A stretch of 64,000 nucleotides of DNA from NCBI GenBank assembly GCA_034336665.1, contig CM067564.1, forward strand, positions 46,795,451 through 46,859,450, given 5' to 3'. Each line of letters begins with the position of its first letter. Position 1 is the first letter of the stretch. The position numbers were made by a program, and so were the translations under genes. Of the stretch, positions 24,093 to 34,929 are shown piece after piece. The DNA comes from Luscinia megarhynchos. Its lineage: Eukaryota > Chordata > Aves > Passeriformes > Turdidae. Below the pieces are notes generated by a model. The model saw nothing but the letters and a program-made list of their open reading frames with translations, was not told the DNA's origin and ran no database searches.

Positions 24093-24525
24093 TATAGAAT
24101 CATAGAACCATTTAAGCTGGAAAAGACCACTAAGTTCTAGTGCAATCATTAACCCAGCACTACCAAACCCACACTAAACCATGTCCCCAAGTGCCACACC
24201 TACAGATCTCTTAAATACCTCTGGGGATGGTGACTCCATTACCTCCCTGGGCAGCCTGTTCCAGTGCTTGATAACCCTTTCCATGAAGAAATTTTTACTA
24301 ATATTCAACCTAAATCTCCCCTCATGCAATTTGAGTCCATCTCCTCTTGCCCTGTTCTTTGTTACCCAGGAAAAGAGATTGATCCCCACCTGGCTGCAGC
24401 CTCCTGTCAGGGAGCTGTAGAGGGCAATAAGGTCACCCCTGAGCCTCTTTTTCTCCAGGGTGAACACCCCCAGCTCACTCAGCTGCTCCTCACAGGACTG
24501 GTGCTCCAGATCCTTCACGAGTTCT
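24093..24525 (-). mobile_element. CR1 LINE 3' end, about 430 bp, with an open ORF2 tail
   Basis: The left end 'tatagaatcatagaacc' is the reversed octamer tail. It is followed by 'gctggaaaagaccactaagt', 'taaaccatgtccccaagtgc', 'ctccctgggcagcctgttcc', 'gagctgtagagggcaataag' and 'cacaggactggtgctccaga' in the correct CR1 order on the minus strand. The '...cattaacccagcact...' 3' UTR is that of a different CR1 subfamily from the copies at 12.3 or 18.2 kb, and matches the type at 52.1 kb. It is the best preserved CR1 copy in the window. Confidence 0.95.
24174..24518 (-). pseudogene. CR1 ORF2 C-terminal remnant (114 codons, open)
   Basis: This minus-strand frame is in register with the CR1 element that contains it. 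It ends at a stop where ORF2 normally ends, just before the 3' UTR. Its sequence carries the conserved C-terminal signature: RGDLIALYSSLTGG near residues 28-41, an RFRLNISKNFF segment near 68-78, and HWNRLPREVMESPS near 85-98. In full-length CR1 this region follows the endonuclease and reverse transcriptase domains of an ORF2 protein of roughly 900-1000 residues. Those domains are absent, so this is a 5'-truncated, non-functional remnant and the Met start is incidental. The lack of stops suggests a fairly young or fortunate copy. Confidence 0.8.
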
Positions 24526-27279
24526 TTATGGAGGAGGTCAGAGGAGACGATGGGTTTTTCAAGTCATAAAATGGAATTTCGCTGTGATGGTGCCAAAATC
24601 TTGATGGAAATTGTTAAACCCTTATGTTTAAGGCAATGGATGTGACATGGGAGTGAAATCTAATTTCAGCAAAAAAAGGATTTGACATCCCAAAGCCATG
24701 GACCCAGTGTTTACCTCTGCTCCCAACTACTTCTGCCAGTGAGGAAACCTTGAACCTGATGTTCTCTCACCCACCACTGATGGGATGATGCCTCTTCTGT
24801 ACATTCAGCATGGCTGCTGCAATCATTGCCTGTTAAATTGTGTTTTCCCATGCAATTGGATACTACAAAGAGAGCCTCATGCAGCATTCAGTCACAAGCT
24901 GCTAATAGCTGCTGATTCTCCCTTGCACAGAAGCATACATTAAAGAGGAGAAGACATCATCAGACTCGTGCTGAGATTTAGAAGTCCTCTGGGTGTGAGA
25001 AGACAGAAATTGAAGGAAGAATAAGAGGGGTGCTAAACAACAGACACCATCTCTTCAAAATTACAGCCATTGAAAGGAAAAGAAACAATCCTGTATCAAC
25101 CTTGGGACCACAAACACTCCATCTGAACTTTGTCTCCTCTTTGCCACTGAAAAATAATTCTCCTGATGGGAGATACCTTCTGATATTATTTATTTGAGTC
25201 TAGACCTCGTCCCTAGCTTACTGGAAATCTATATTTCCTGCAGATTGCTTGCTTTCTGCTTTTTATAAAGCACAGCTTTTTTCAAAAGGCTCGGCTCCCC
25301 CTGATGTCCATGGGACATTTAGCATTTGACAATAATGAGAGTAAAATTGGACCAATGCTGAGAAAAATCTCTCTCCCATATGCCATAATGAAACCCCCCC
25401 GTGTGTTTATGTGCTTTTTAAAGTATGTTAAGTGATTATGATGGGGCAGACACTTTTAATATATAAATCTCTAGAAAATGACAGAACATTTCTGAAGCCT
25501 CCTGAGTGGGTAGGAATCCTGAACCAACTGTTATTTCATATTTAATCCCATTTCCTTTCTCCCTGAAACTAGGCAATTCTGATTAGGCTCTACTTTTTAA
25601 TAAAATAACAAATTCAAATAACAAATGCAAGTACAGTAGTGTGCTCCATATAAAATTTACATTAGAGCTTTTCTGAGAAAAGCTTTAATGATGTGCTTGA
25701 AGTAATTTTATTTTTACAGAGTGCTGCTCGTTAAAAGTTGTAAATCCCTTTCTGTGTTGCCGAGGATGTGTCTAGCTCCCAGTTAAATGGAAATGTATAA
25801 TCCTTCTCACTCATTTGATTTTCTTAAATTATGGTTCTCTCTCTGGTCTCAGCACTGGAAGGTGCTGGATACTCCCCAGTCAGGAAGACAAAACCATAAT
25901 CAGACCCTCCTCTTTGTCTGGGTGGTATTTCACTTTCCTGAACAAAAGCCATTCCTTCTCTCCTCCTGCCCGTTTTCTACATAGTTGATAAAGGAACAGA
26001 GAAATGGGTCAGAGCTGTTTCCTGTTCTCCCCCCTCCATCCACCCCGGAGCAGCAGAGCTGAAGCCGTGGGAGGAGCTGAGCATTTTCTGTGGGTGGGAA
26101 GAAGACCATGAGGCAGATTGAGACCTGGAGCATCACAATCTCTTTCACAGCTTCTGTCCCAGCCACCAGGCCAGTGGGTGTGCCTGAAATGAGCTTGAAA
26201 TCCAGTATTTCAGAGACATTCCACCAGCTATTGCTGTGGGACTTTGATGCCTAGCTACTTCAAAACAACAACAACAAAAAAAAAAATCGCTGAAAATTGG
26301 TAGCATCTAGAACCTGCCATTATTTGTCCCTTCAAATTTTTACTGCAGAAGTAGAGAAATAATTAAACCAGAGCAAAGTCACAAGGGGAATGTGACTCAT
26401 GCTTTACTTGCCAAGCTGTTGGAAATGCTGAAGGCCTCCAGCTGTCACATAGAGCCTCACAGAGGTTTTGCCAGTCCTGAATATTCCCAGGTTGGTGCTG
26501 AGGATTTGGGAAGAAGGAAACACTTTGCCATTATCCACAGCTGGAGCCATGACCTGTAAAGGAATCGTCTCTGTGCTTCTGAAAGGATCAACTTCATTCT
26601 GAGTTGTGTTTCATCAGGAGTATAGACAGGGCAAGGTGGTTTTTATCCTGTGAATCTTAGGTTAATGTGACAGAAAACAGAAGTCTTATTAGACTCTTAT
26701 GTGAATTCCAGAAAAACAAAACTCCTTTAAAACATTCCGTTCTCACTCAATGCAACCAAACAACTTTCTTTTCCTCCTCAGGTCATTTTTAAAGGGTAAA
26801 TTAATTCAAGGTTATCACTTCCCTTCAGCATCCCCCACTTCAATGGAATTAGTCTTAATTTACTTTAATGAAACGTACAATATTAATCTTAATTAAAAGC
26901 CTTGGAGACAGACTTGTGTAGACTCATGACACATACACCTTGGACTTTTGTTGGAGCCTCTTTTCTATGCCATTTGGAATCCAGGAATTTGTCTTTCAGC
27001 AAATGATAGCTCTGATATTTTCCAGCCCTATTGATCAGTTAAGTAGTCAATGACTTCAGAGAATTTTCCTGATAGACTCTGACTTACACTTAGCTTTCTC
27101 CTTAAATCAGCATTTGTTTTCAGAGGGAGGAAAAACATCCAGAGTCAGTTGGCTCAAATAGCCAACTTATTTTCCACACACAGTGTATTTCAACAAGTAA
27201 AAGTGAACAATTAACTAAAAGTTCAACCAAACTGGGCACTGAGTGGCATCAAGAAAGAAACTGTCCACAGAATTTGTGC
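24526..27279. other. Unrecognised stretch
   Basis: No gene or repeat family is visible. A short (CAA)n run changes into poly(A) at about 26263-26286. AT-rich sequence at 25580-25720 is not tandem. Open frames are under 80 codons. Confidence 0.55.
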
Positions 27280-27520
27280 AGAAAGGCTGAGAAAATTGGG
27301 ATTGCTCAGGCTGGAGAAGAGAGGGCTCTGGGGTGACCTTGTTGCAGCTTTTCAGTACCTGAAGGAGGTTTGTAAGAAAGCTGGAGAGGGACTGTTTGCA
27401 AGGGCATGTGGTGATAGGACAAGGGGAAATGGATCTAAACTGAAATAGGGCAAGTTTAGCTTGGACAATATGAAGAAATTCTTCACTGTGAGGGTGAAGC
27501 TGGACCAGGTTGCTTGAAAA
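27280..27520 (+). mobile_element. CR1 LINE fragment, end of ORF2, lacking 3' UTR
   Basis: Sense phrases run 'gctcaggctggagaagagag', 'cttttcagtacctgaagg', 'gaaagctggagagggact', 'ggtgataggacaaggggaaa', 'gaagaaattcttcactgtga' and 'aggttgcttgaaaaggttga'. This is the stretch just before the CR1 stop codon. The match stops where 'agaggttgtggatgccccatc' would be expected, so the 3' end is missing. The minus-strand frames here (119 and 66 codons) are antisense shadows. Confidence 0.93.
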
Positions 27521-30500
27521 GGTTGAAACCCAAGCGGAAAGCTGGTTTGCATTCATTTTGATGTTGTGAAACATCAGTTTTTGTCATGAAATATCAGGTT
27601 TCCATGATATTTGGAGAACACAAAACCAAATATGAGGCTTTTTGCTTTACCTTACATACATGTATATATCTGTACATATACAGATTCATGTATATATATG
27701 TATTCATTACACAAGATATGGAAAGACGTTTGCATGTGACTGACACAAATGTTATTTGTACTGCTGAATGATCCTCTATTTAAAAAAAAAAAAACAAAAA
27801 CTGAAAACCACGCTGCTGTCCATCCCACCACTTTTCATCTCACCCATCTTCAGTGAGTTAAAAACACAATAAGCTGCTCTCCCCTGCTCCATTATGCCCA
27901 TTATTTAAATGGGCCTTTCAACACCTTTCGCTCTACTGTGAACACTCACACAGGCTTGAATATCAAACTCCAGATGTTTGGGATCTTGGCAGTCATGCCC
28001 TGATCCTGAACCTTTGTCACCACTGAAGCAAATGGCTGTTACTGAGAGCATTGTTGACCTAAACATTTTCTGACAGCAGCTTCAACCTGCCCCTGTGATT
28101 GACACTTCCCAGAGAGCTGATGTGTCTGATGGGCTGTGTCAGCTTCAGCTCTTTAGGTTTCAGATTCAGTAGCTGGTAAAATGAGTTCAGTTCTCACCGT
28201 GCATAATTCGGTAACTGCTGCATCAGCTTTGGCTTGCTCTGCATTCAATTTATTAGGAGCAGAGACGCGTTTCACACGCACAGATTGACTGTTGTTTCAC
28301 CAGGTGATGTGTTTCAATCAGCAGGTGATACATGTCATTTACTCCATTACACAGTTGCAGATGTTGAAATATGGGGTAAAGGGATACGTACTTGATTTTG
28401 CAATACACTCTAATGCATTTTGACATGCTTTTCATTTAGTAATATATTCACTCATTCATTCCATTGTGTATGTTTGTCAGGTGGGTTTTTCTGTATTGGG
28501 TAGTCTGGTTTGGTTTTTTTTTTACTTAAATATGGGATTTTTGGATGTTTCTCTTTATTTAGACTGTGCTTAAAACTTATCCCAATTTCACTCTGCTTTG
28601 CTTATTTATATATCAGAAACATTTGCACATGTAAAATATTGCCACGTCAATCTCCACGTAAAAAGCAAAATTAGTTGGTTTGTAGAGATATGGACTAAAC
28701 ATTGCAAGATGCTTATGACTTTGGGACTCAGATTTTGGTGGGATCTTAGGACATTGCTCAATTAACATTGATTCATAACATTCACATGCTCACTACTTTT
28801 CTTCTCATTCATAAATTTCTAATTTCCTTTATGTGGATATAAGTAGAAAAAAAATGTGCTAAGTTTATTTTTTATTTGTAGAACTTCATATAAGCTGACA
28901 AGGAGCTCGCAGTTCTGAGATGCACTTTTAGGAAATGTCTTGATTTCTATGTGTGCTAGATTTTCTGAATTTCAAAGCTAATAACATTTCTACCACTCCC
29001 AAACACATACTGTTGAACAAAAGCATTGTTTTTTCCTTGTAAAAATGGGCTGTGATTCTCAAAATGTATTGGTAGGCTGTTGGCAGTAAGCAATGGACAA
29101 GTATTTTTTCTGAGGAAAGATGAAGCCTTAGACAAAGCAGCAGCATCACATCACATATTGCAGCTGGAGGCTCAAATGGGAGTCAGGCAACTTCAGTTCT
29201 GTCCTTTGTCATTTTGGAGTGGATGCTTTAAGATTGAGACATTTTACTTGAAACGTGAAGCTTTTCAGACTAACTATGCTTCAGCACTTTAACTTTACAA
29301 AACACTTCACAGAAAATATTTAGCCCTTAAAAGAACTTGCTAAAAAACTAAGAATGTTGGTGCTCCACACAGTCATTAAAAAGACTACATGACATTCTCA
29401 AGAGAAGAAGAGATTTAGTGCAGAAATAAGAACAAAGTTTGTTCTCACCTTTGTGTCCTTCAATTCCAAACTCCAAGCCTTTAAATAAATGCTGCAATTT
29501 GGAATAGTCTCTAATGCCTTTGCTGCGAATGATTTTGCTGGGAATGATTTTGCTAGCACTTAAACTCTGCTTCTCCTCAGAACTGCTCTCTGGAGGAGGT
29601 TTTCTCACCCCAGTCAGTATAAAGAGAGCCACAGTATACAAATCTCCTAACTTAGGTATCTACACTGTAAATACCCTCTCAGGGACTGTTCCTGCAGGAT
29701 GTAGCGTTAAAACCTGTTCTGATGCCTCAAAGAATTACTAAAATGTTGTCACAAGCAGGCAGCTATGTATCATTTTTCTGTCACTGAGCACCTTTACAGC
29801 ATTACAAATATTCTAAGTGCTCAAACAACGTGCAAAGTAAATCCATTTTAAACCAAGCCAGTTAAAGTATAAACAGTAAAATGTTTGTCTTGTTTTTGCC
29901 TTTTCATATTTTCCCCAAGACAGAAAATAATAATTTGCGAGGCTGTAAAATGCTGGAACAATCAGGGCAATTTTATAAAATATTTTAACAGTTTGAAGAA
30001 TGTTCTGCTTGGAGGATGAAGAGTATATATGTGTGTACATAGATGTGTTTGTATATATATAAATATATGGGGATGGTGCTTTGGTTTTTTTCTCACGCCA
30101 TTTTTCTGACTCACAAACTGCTTCAGTTCATTGACTTCATTAAGGGAAAAATTGTGTGTTTCTGTTTCTGATCAAGTGATTAGCTGAACTTATCTCTTGA
30201 GGACTGTGGGAGAGAAAAAATTCTTAGGCTTTGTTTTGCAATGTCGTCTCTGGACTTAGATCTAGATTATTGATATCAAGGGACCAACCTAAAGCTTATT
30301 GAAATCAATCAGAAGACTGACTGCAGGGATAATGGTTCTAGCCACAATTTTGGAAATTTCTTAAGCTACAGCTTTACACTGCAATGGGATTTGAGTAAAT
30401 GCTAAAGCATTTTGCTGCCTGAGATTTCGTCCTGGAAGCGGGGTTTATGTACCTGCATTTATCAGAGGTGGTGTTTCTGTGTGCTTGCAGGTGTGTGCAC

Positions 30501-32000
30501 ATGTGCCCAAATGAGCAATCCACGTAGAGCTGCTCTGCCTTTATTACCCAGTGCAGATAGCCAAAAATCCATCCATCACATAAAATAATGGGGAACTGCA
30601 AAAACTCGCTGGTTTCGCCAGCTGCATCCTCCCCTCCTTTTCAGGGAGGTGGTTTTGTGTTTGCATTTGCTAGGCTGTCACTGGCTATTTCTCCAGCGTG
30701 GGGAGATCCTGACATCAGCCATCAATATGTCACATCTAAGTGATGTTGTGTTCAACACTCACAGACGATTTCCAAGCTCTATAGTTGTGTGTTCCGCATA
30801 AGAACCTGCTGTGGCTCACCCCCAGCCAGCAGCCAAGCCCCATGCAGCCACTTGAAAGCCCTGCTCAGCAATAACAAAAACATCTCTGTAGTATCAGCCC
30901 TGTGCTCAGCACAAATACAAAATGTAGCCCCATACCAGCCACTGTGAAGAGAATTAACTCTAGCCCAGCCAAAACCTGCACAGAACCCTTAGATGAGAGT
31001 AGGTCTGTAGCAGATTTACATAATGAGATAACCTGAATTACAAGAATCAAATTATATTGATGCCAACTTGCTATTTTTAAAACTTGATTTGATTTGCTTT
31101 GGACCCTTAAGTTTCATGGAGAAAGTGAACAGATCTTATCCCTTGCTAATCCAAATGGAATATCCAAACATCTCCCCACCCAAAAGAGTTGATTTGTGTT
31201 CAAAGGTTTTTGCCATGCCCCAGTACAATTTAAGTCATAAAGAAAGGACTTTAAATACAAGGGAGAATTCATATCAGTAGGTTTTGGCATGAAAGAGTTC
31301 TCATAAATGTTGAATAGCAAAAGGCTTCCAAGAGGTCAGCACGTATCACTCTCAAGCAAAACTAAAACAAAAAGGTTGAGAAGCTGGGTCCAGAGATTGC
31401 TTTAGATCTTTTTTCATGTGAGTTTAGGTTACTTTGGAACCACAAAGTCCTCGACATTGGTAATAGGGATAAAAATGTTATGTTACTATGGAGAGTGTTT
31501 TGAGGTAGCATTGCTCAGAGTTTATTTTGTGCTGCTGTTCTGTACTGTATTTGCAGAGGGTGTTTTTGTTGCTGCTCTTTGCTAAATTACTGCAGCACAA
31601 AAGTTTCCTCTCACTTCACTTCTTTCCCATTCTTTCAAAAATTACTATGTCAGTAACAAGCTGAAGGTAACTTGCTGTGCCTATTTCTTTATCATTTTAC
31701 ACTAAACAGCTTTTGTTTTTTGGATCAAAAACCCAAATCCTTACTTGCTGGAACATAATTTTTTCCAGTGACTGTGGCACCACATTAATCTTGAATTATT
31801 TTTCTGAAATATTAGCCGAGCAAGAAACTACATTTAAATAAAATAGCATTTTCCTGGAAATTATCTGAAACTGTAAGAGGATATAAGTTTATTTTAAGAT
31901 GGATAGGAATGATAGACAGACCCAAATACTTATCTACGCATGTCCAGATGGTACACTTTAGTGATCTGAGCTGGGAGATGGATGAGGAAAACTCGTGATT
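27521..32000. other. AT-rich stretch, no gene seen
   Basis: There are interrupted TA-type runs at about 27655-27712 and 30022-30066, a poly(A) of 12 at 27782-27793 and T-rich sequence at 28510-28526. A 15-bp tandem duplication is listed separately. The segment 30600-30790 is somewhat GC-richer with CpGs and no repeats, but I cannot assign a function. All open frames are under 100 codons. Confidence 0.55.
29521..29550. repeat. Tandem 15-bp duplication
   Basis: TGCTGCGAATGATTT is followed directly by TGCTGGGAATGATTT, with one difference between the two units and the start of a third (TGCTAG). It is small and of no evident function. Confidence 0.85.
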
Positions 32001-32083
32001 TTTAATCTTGGGTCTGACACCACTTCCCTCCATGGCCTAAGGCAAACCACTTAACTTCTCCATGCCTCAGTTCACCATTTGCC
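32001..32083 (+). mobile_element. Ancient MIR-like (CORE-SINE) relic
   Basis: The phrase 'ggcaaaccacttaacttctccatgcctcagttcaccatttg' closely follows the MIR core ('ggcaagtcacttaacctctctgtgcctcagtttccccatctg'). It is preceded by 'cttgggtctgacaccacttcc', in the place where MIR reads '...gctctgccactgac...'. The orientation is plus. Neighbouring sequence on both sides has decayed beyond recognition. Confidence 0.55.
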
Positions 32084-33014
32084 TCTAACTTGGAGTCTTT
32101 AGCAGCAGCTGCTTTCACTTTCTCTGGTAATTAGGCAAGCAGTCTTTTGCTTGAGGCCTGGCATTAAAATCTACCCCTCCTGCTTAAAGAATAGTGGAGT
32201 CTTTTGATATCTGTCACGCTCATTTTTCCTGGTTTTGACTACTTTTTAAAGGTTCCTTTTGAAATCTCTTGCATGTGACAATGCAGTCAATATGTTTAGG
32301 TTCCTACAGATGTAACACCTGAGCAACACACGCTTGCATCTGCCACTCCTCCAGCCCAGGGTGGTTCAATAAAACTCAGATGAGGATTTAAACCAGGACA
32401 TCTGCAGTGCCAGCCCCTGGACAATGTTGTGGTATCTATACAGCTCAATAAAACCGCCCCAGGAATATTTTTTGCTGCCAAGACCTTGCCTTGCAGTCAT
32501 ATTTTTCAGCCCACCAAATGGAGTGGTTATTACCTAAACTGCCCATGGGTCTGGGTTCCTTTCACAGAGAGTCCCTTCTACTGCTGGGAAAGTTCAGTGA
32601 CTGGCAGAGGGTTAATTAGCACAGGACCAAAATCACAAGAGGGAGAAGTCTGTAGGCTGCATGGGGACTGAAACCATTCTTAACCCTGTTTTACTTGCCT
32701 GGCTACATATGGACATGTTCCAGGGAAGTTCCCTGACTTCCAGGTGAGGAGTAAGTTCAAGAAATAAACAGTTTTAAATGTTACAGTACATTCCCTACAG
32801 ATAACTGAGATACTTGCAGTTCTGACAAGAGTAATACCTAAGAGGCCATTCTTTAGCAGTGAATCTATAAATATACAGGTAATAAACAACATAATCTCCT
32901 CTTCAGAAATGCAAAACCATGACCAACTTAGCCAATGCAGCCCAGCACACCTATAAGTGGGGCAGGGATCAGCCCTGACCCTCTCAAGACCTGTTGGGTG
33001 TTCTACTTTGTAGA
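32084..33014. other. Unrecognised stretch
   Basis: No gene is visible. Open frames (80 codons plus, 70 codons minus) are chance-like. Nothing repetitive is recognised. Confidence 0.55.
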
Positions 33015-33071
33015 AAAAGACTTGATTATCCTACATGTCTTTGCCAACCCTAATGATTCTATGACTCTATG
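33015..33071 (+). mobile_element. CR1 LINE, terminal 3' tail only
   Basis: The stretch 'gacttgattatcctacatgtctttgccaaccctaatgattctatgactctatg' matches the last 50-55 bp of a CR1 3' UTR, including two ATTCTATGA/ACTCTATG tail units. The body of the element is absent or unrecognisable to the left. Confidence 0.8.
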
Positions 33072-34759
33072 TGATCCACCCACATTTGAGATTTTAGGTC
33101 ATTTTATTCATTAGCATATCTGTATCCACTGAAATCAAGGCAATAGTATCACAATATCCATTTAGATGAGTTCATTATCTTTCCTCCCTCCACCACTAAT
33201 TCTTTTACCTCACAGTGGAAAAAAAGTAAAGGCAGAGGTGCTCAGTAACTCACTAAATTAGTTGCAGTCCTCAAAGCACGGTGAAATAAAACAGAACTAG
33301 AAATGCAGAGAGTGTATTTTTATATTCCTTTATAGATTTCTTTGTTCCTGAAGCCTCTGGCTTGTAAGCACCTCCCTGCTTGAGTCTTTTTTTTTTATTC
33401 TATGTTGTGATTTTAATCTGTTTTCTTTTCTCCTCTGGACAATAGGTTATTTAACTTCTCCCTACACTTTCCCCTCCCCATTCTGTTGTCTCTGCTGTCT
33501 TTTTATAGCTTTGTTTGGCTGATTTGGGTTTGCATGATTTATCACTCTAATAACCTCTTCCTGCAATGGTGACAGGGAAGGTGCCATGGAGGGTGGAAAA
33601 CTCCTTCTTCCTTATTGTTGTCTCCTTATTGTGTGCTCTGACAGGCTGGGAGAGGAACACAAAAGTGGGAGGGACGGAAATGGGAGTCACTGGAGCTGCC
33701 AGAGTATCCCCCCCTCCCTTTTAACATTTCTGCCAGGTTTTCTAGAAATGACAGATTATTCCACCCTTTTTTTGAGCCTTTTAGGGAGAGAGGGGGGAGC
33801 TGTGTGTCAGCAGCATTAGAGGGTGGCCAGAAAGAAAAAATAGCTACAGTCTTGATGTGACAATTTAGGTCTCCACAGGTTCCACCTCAGGTGAAGGTCC
33901 AGAGCAGCTGAGGTTTGGCTGCTTGTGCCACTTTGGGGTGAGAGCAGGGCTTGGATGGCTGCTCTGGTTTCTGGTCTATTTAATCTCTGTGAGGGGGAAA
34001 AGGCATCAAAGGAAGGACTTGAAGGAATGAAAATAAGACTAATGCTTGGTCTTCTGTGGCTTGGAAAATTCTGAGCTATTACAACATCAAATAAGCCAAG
34101 CCCTGTCACTGTTTTCTCTCTATTTTATGCGAAGCACAGAGCAGCCAAAGGCCAATGGTCTGTTCAGCTACTTTATAGCAGCTTTGTTTCACCTTCTCAC
34201 TGAAAAAATGAGCAGAGCACTGATTTTGTCCATTTTAGTGCCTATCTTTGCTCATTTAATGTTTCAGAGCTCCTCTCCCCTCATCCATCTGCTCAATAAG
34301 TGCCTTGCTTTAAATATTTCCATTTCTTACCCCACTGTTGAAACATTTTCCACCACCCTCATGGTGCTGCCCTTAAGACTTTTTTGTCATAGTTTTTCAC
34401 ATTTCTTTCCTCTGAAAATGCTAAAATAAATTCTGGCTCAGGAGAGCAGCCAACTTGCCAAGCTGATGACCAGGCCCTATTTTCCATGGCACTTAGATTA
34501 TAATTTTTTCCTCTTTAGGAGATCTGTTTTCAAAATTATATTAAAGCCCAGTATTCTTAGCAAGAAGTAATTTACATCACTTTCAGGGTGAAAAAAATTG
34601 TCTGCATGTGGTAATGGTTCCTCAAGATCATGACTTTAGGAGATATTATAACACCCTAAGTTTTTTGTTTGTTTATTAACTTTTTTCTGTGTTACCAGCT
34701 CACAGCTCAGCTCTCAGACACAATGATATTTTCACCATATTTCTTTCTTCTATTGTTGC
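33072..34759. other. Unrecognised stretch
   Basis: No gene or repeat family is recognised. A plus-strand frame at 34046-34429 (127 codons) has no domain and lies in ordinary AT-rich DNA. A minus-strand frame of 97 codons partly overlaps it. Confidence 0.55.
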
Positions 34760-34929
34760 TCATGGAATTGTAGAATGGTTTGGATTGGAAGGGACCTTAA
34801 AGATCACCTCCTTCCAGCCCCCCTTGCCCTGGGCAGGGACACCTTCCACTATCCCAGGGTGCTCAGAGCCCCATCCAACCTGGCCTTGGACATTTCCAGG
34901 GATGGGGCAGCCACAGCTTCTCTGGGCAA
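34760..34929 (-). mobile_element. CR1 LINE 3' end, about 170 bp
   Basis: The plus strand starts TCATGGAATTGTAGAATGG and continues with 'ttggattggaagggacctta', 'gggcagggacaccttccact', 'catccaacctggccttggac' and 'cagcttctctgggcaaatta'. This is a typical reversed CR1 end, 5' truncated, ending where the homologous sequence would enter ORF2. Confidence 0.95.
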
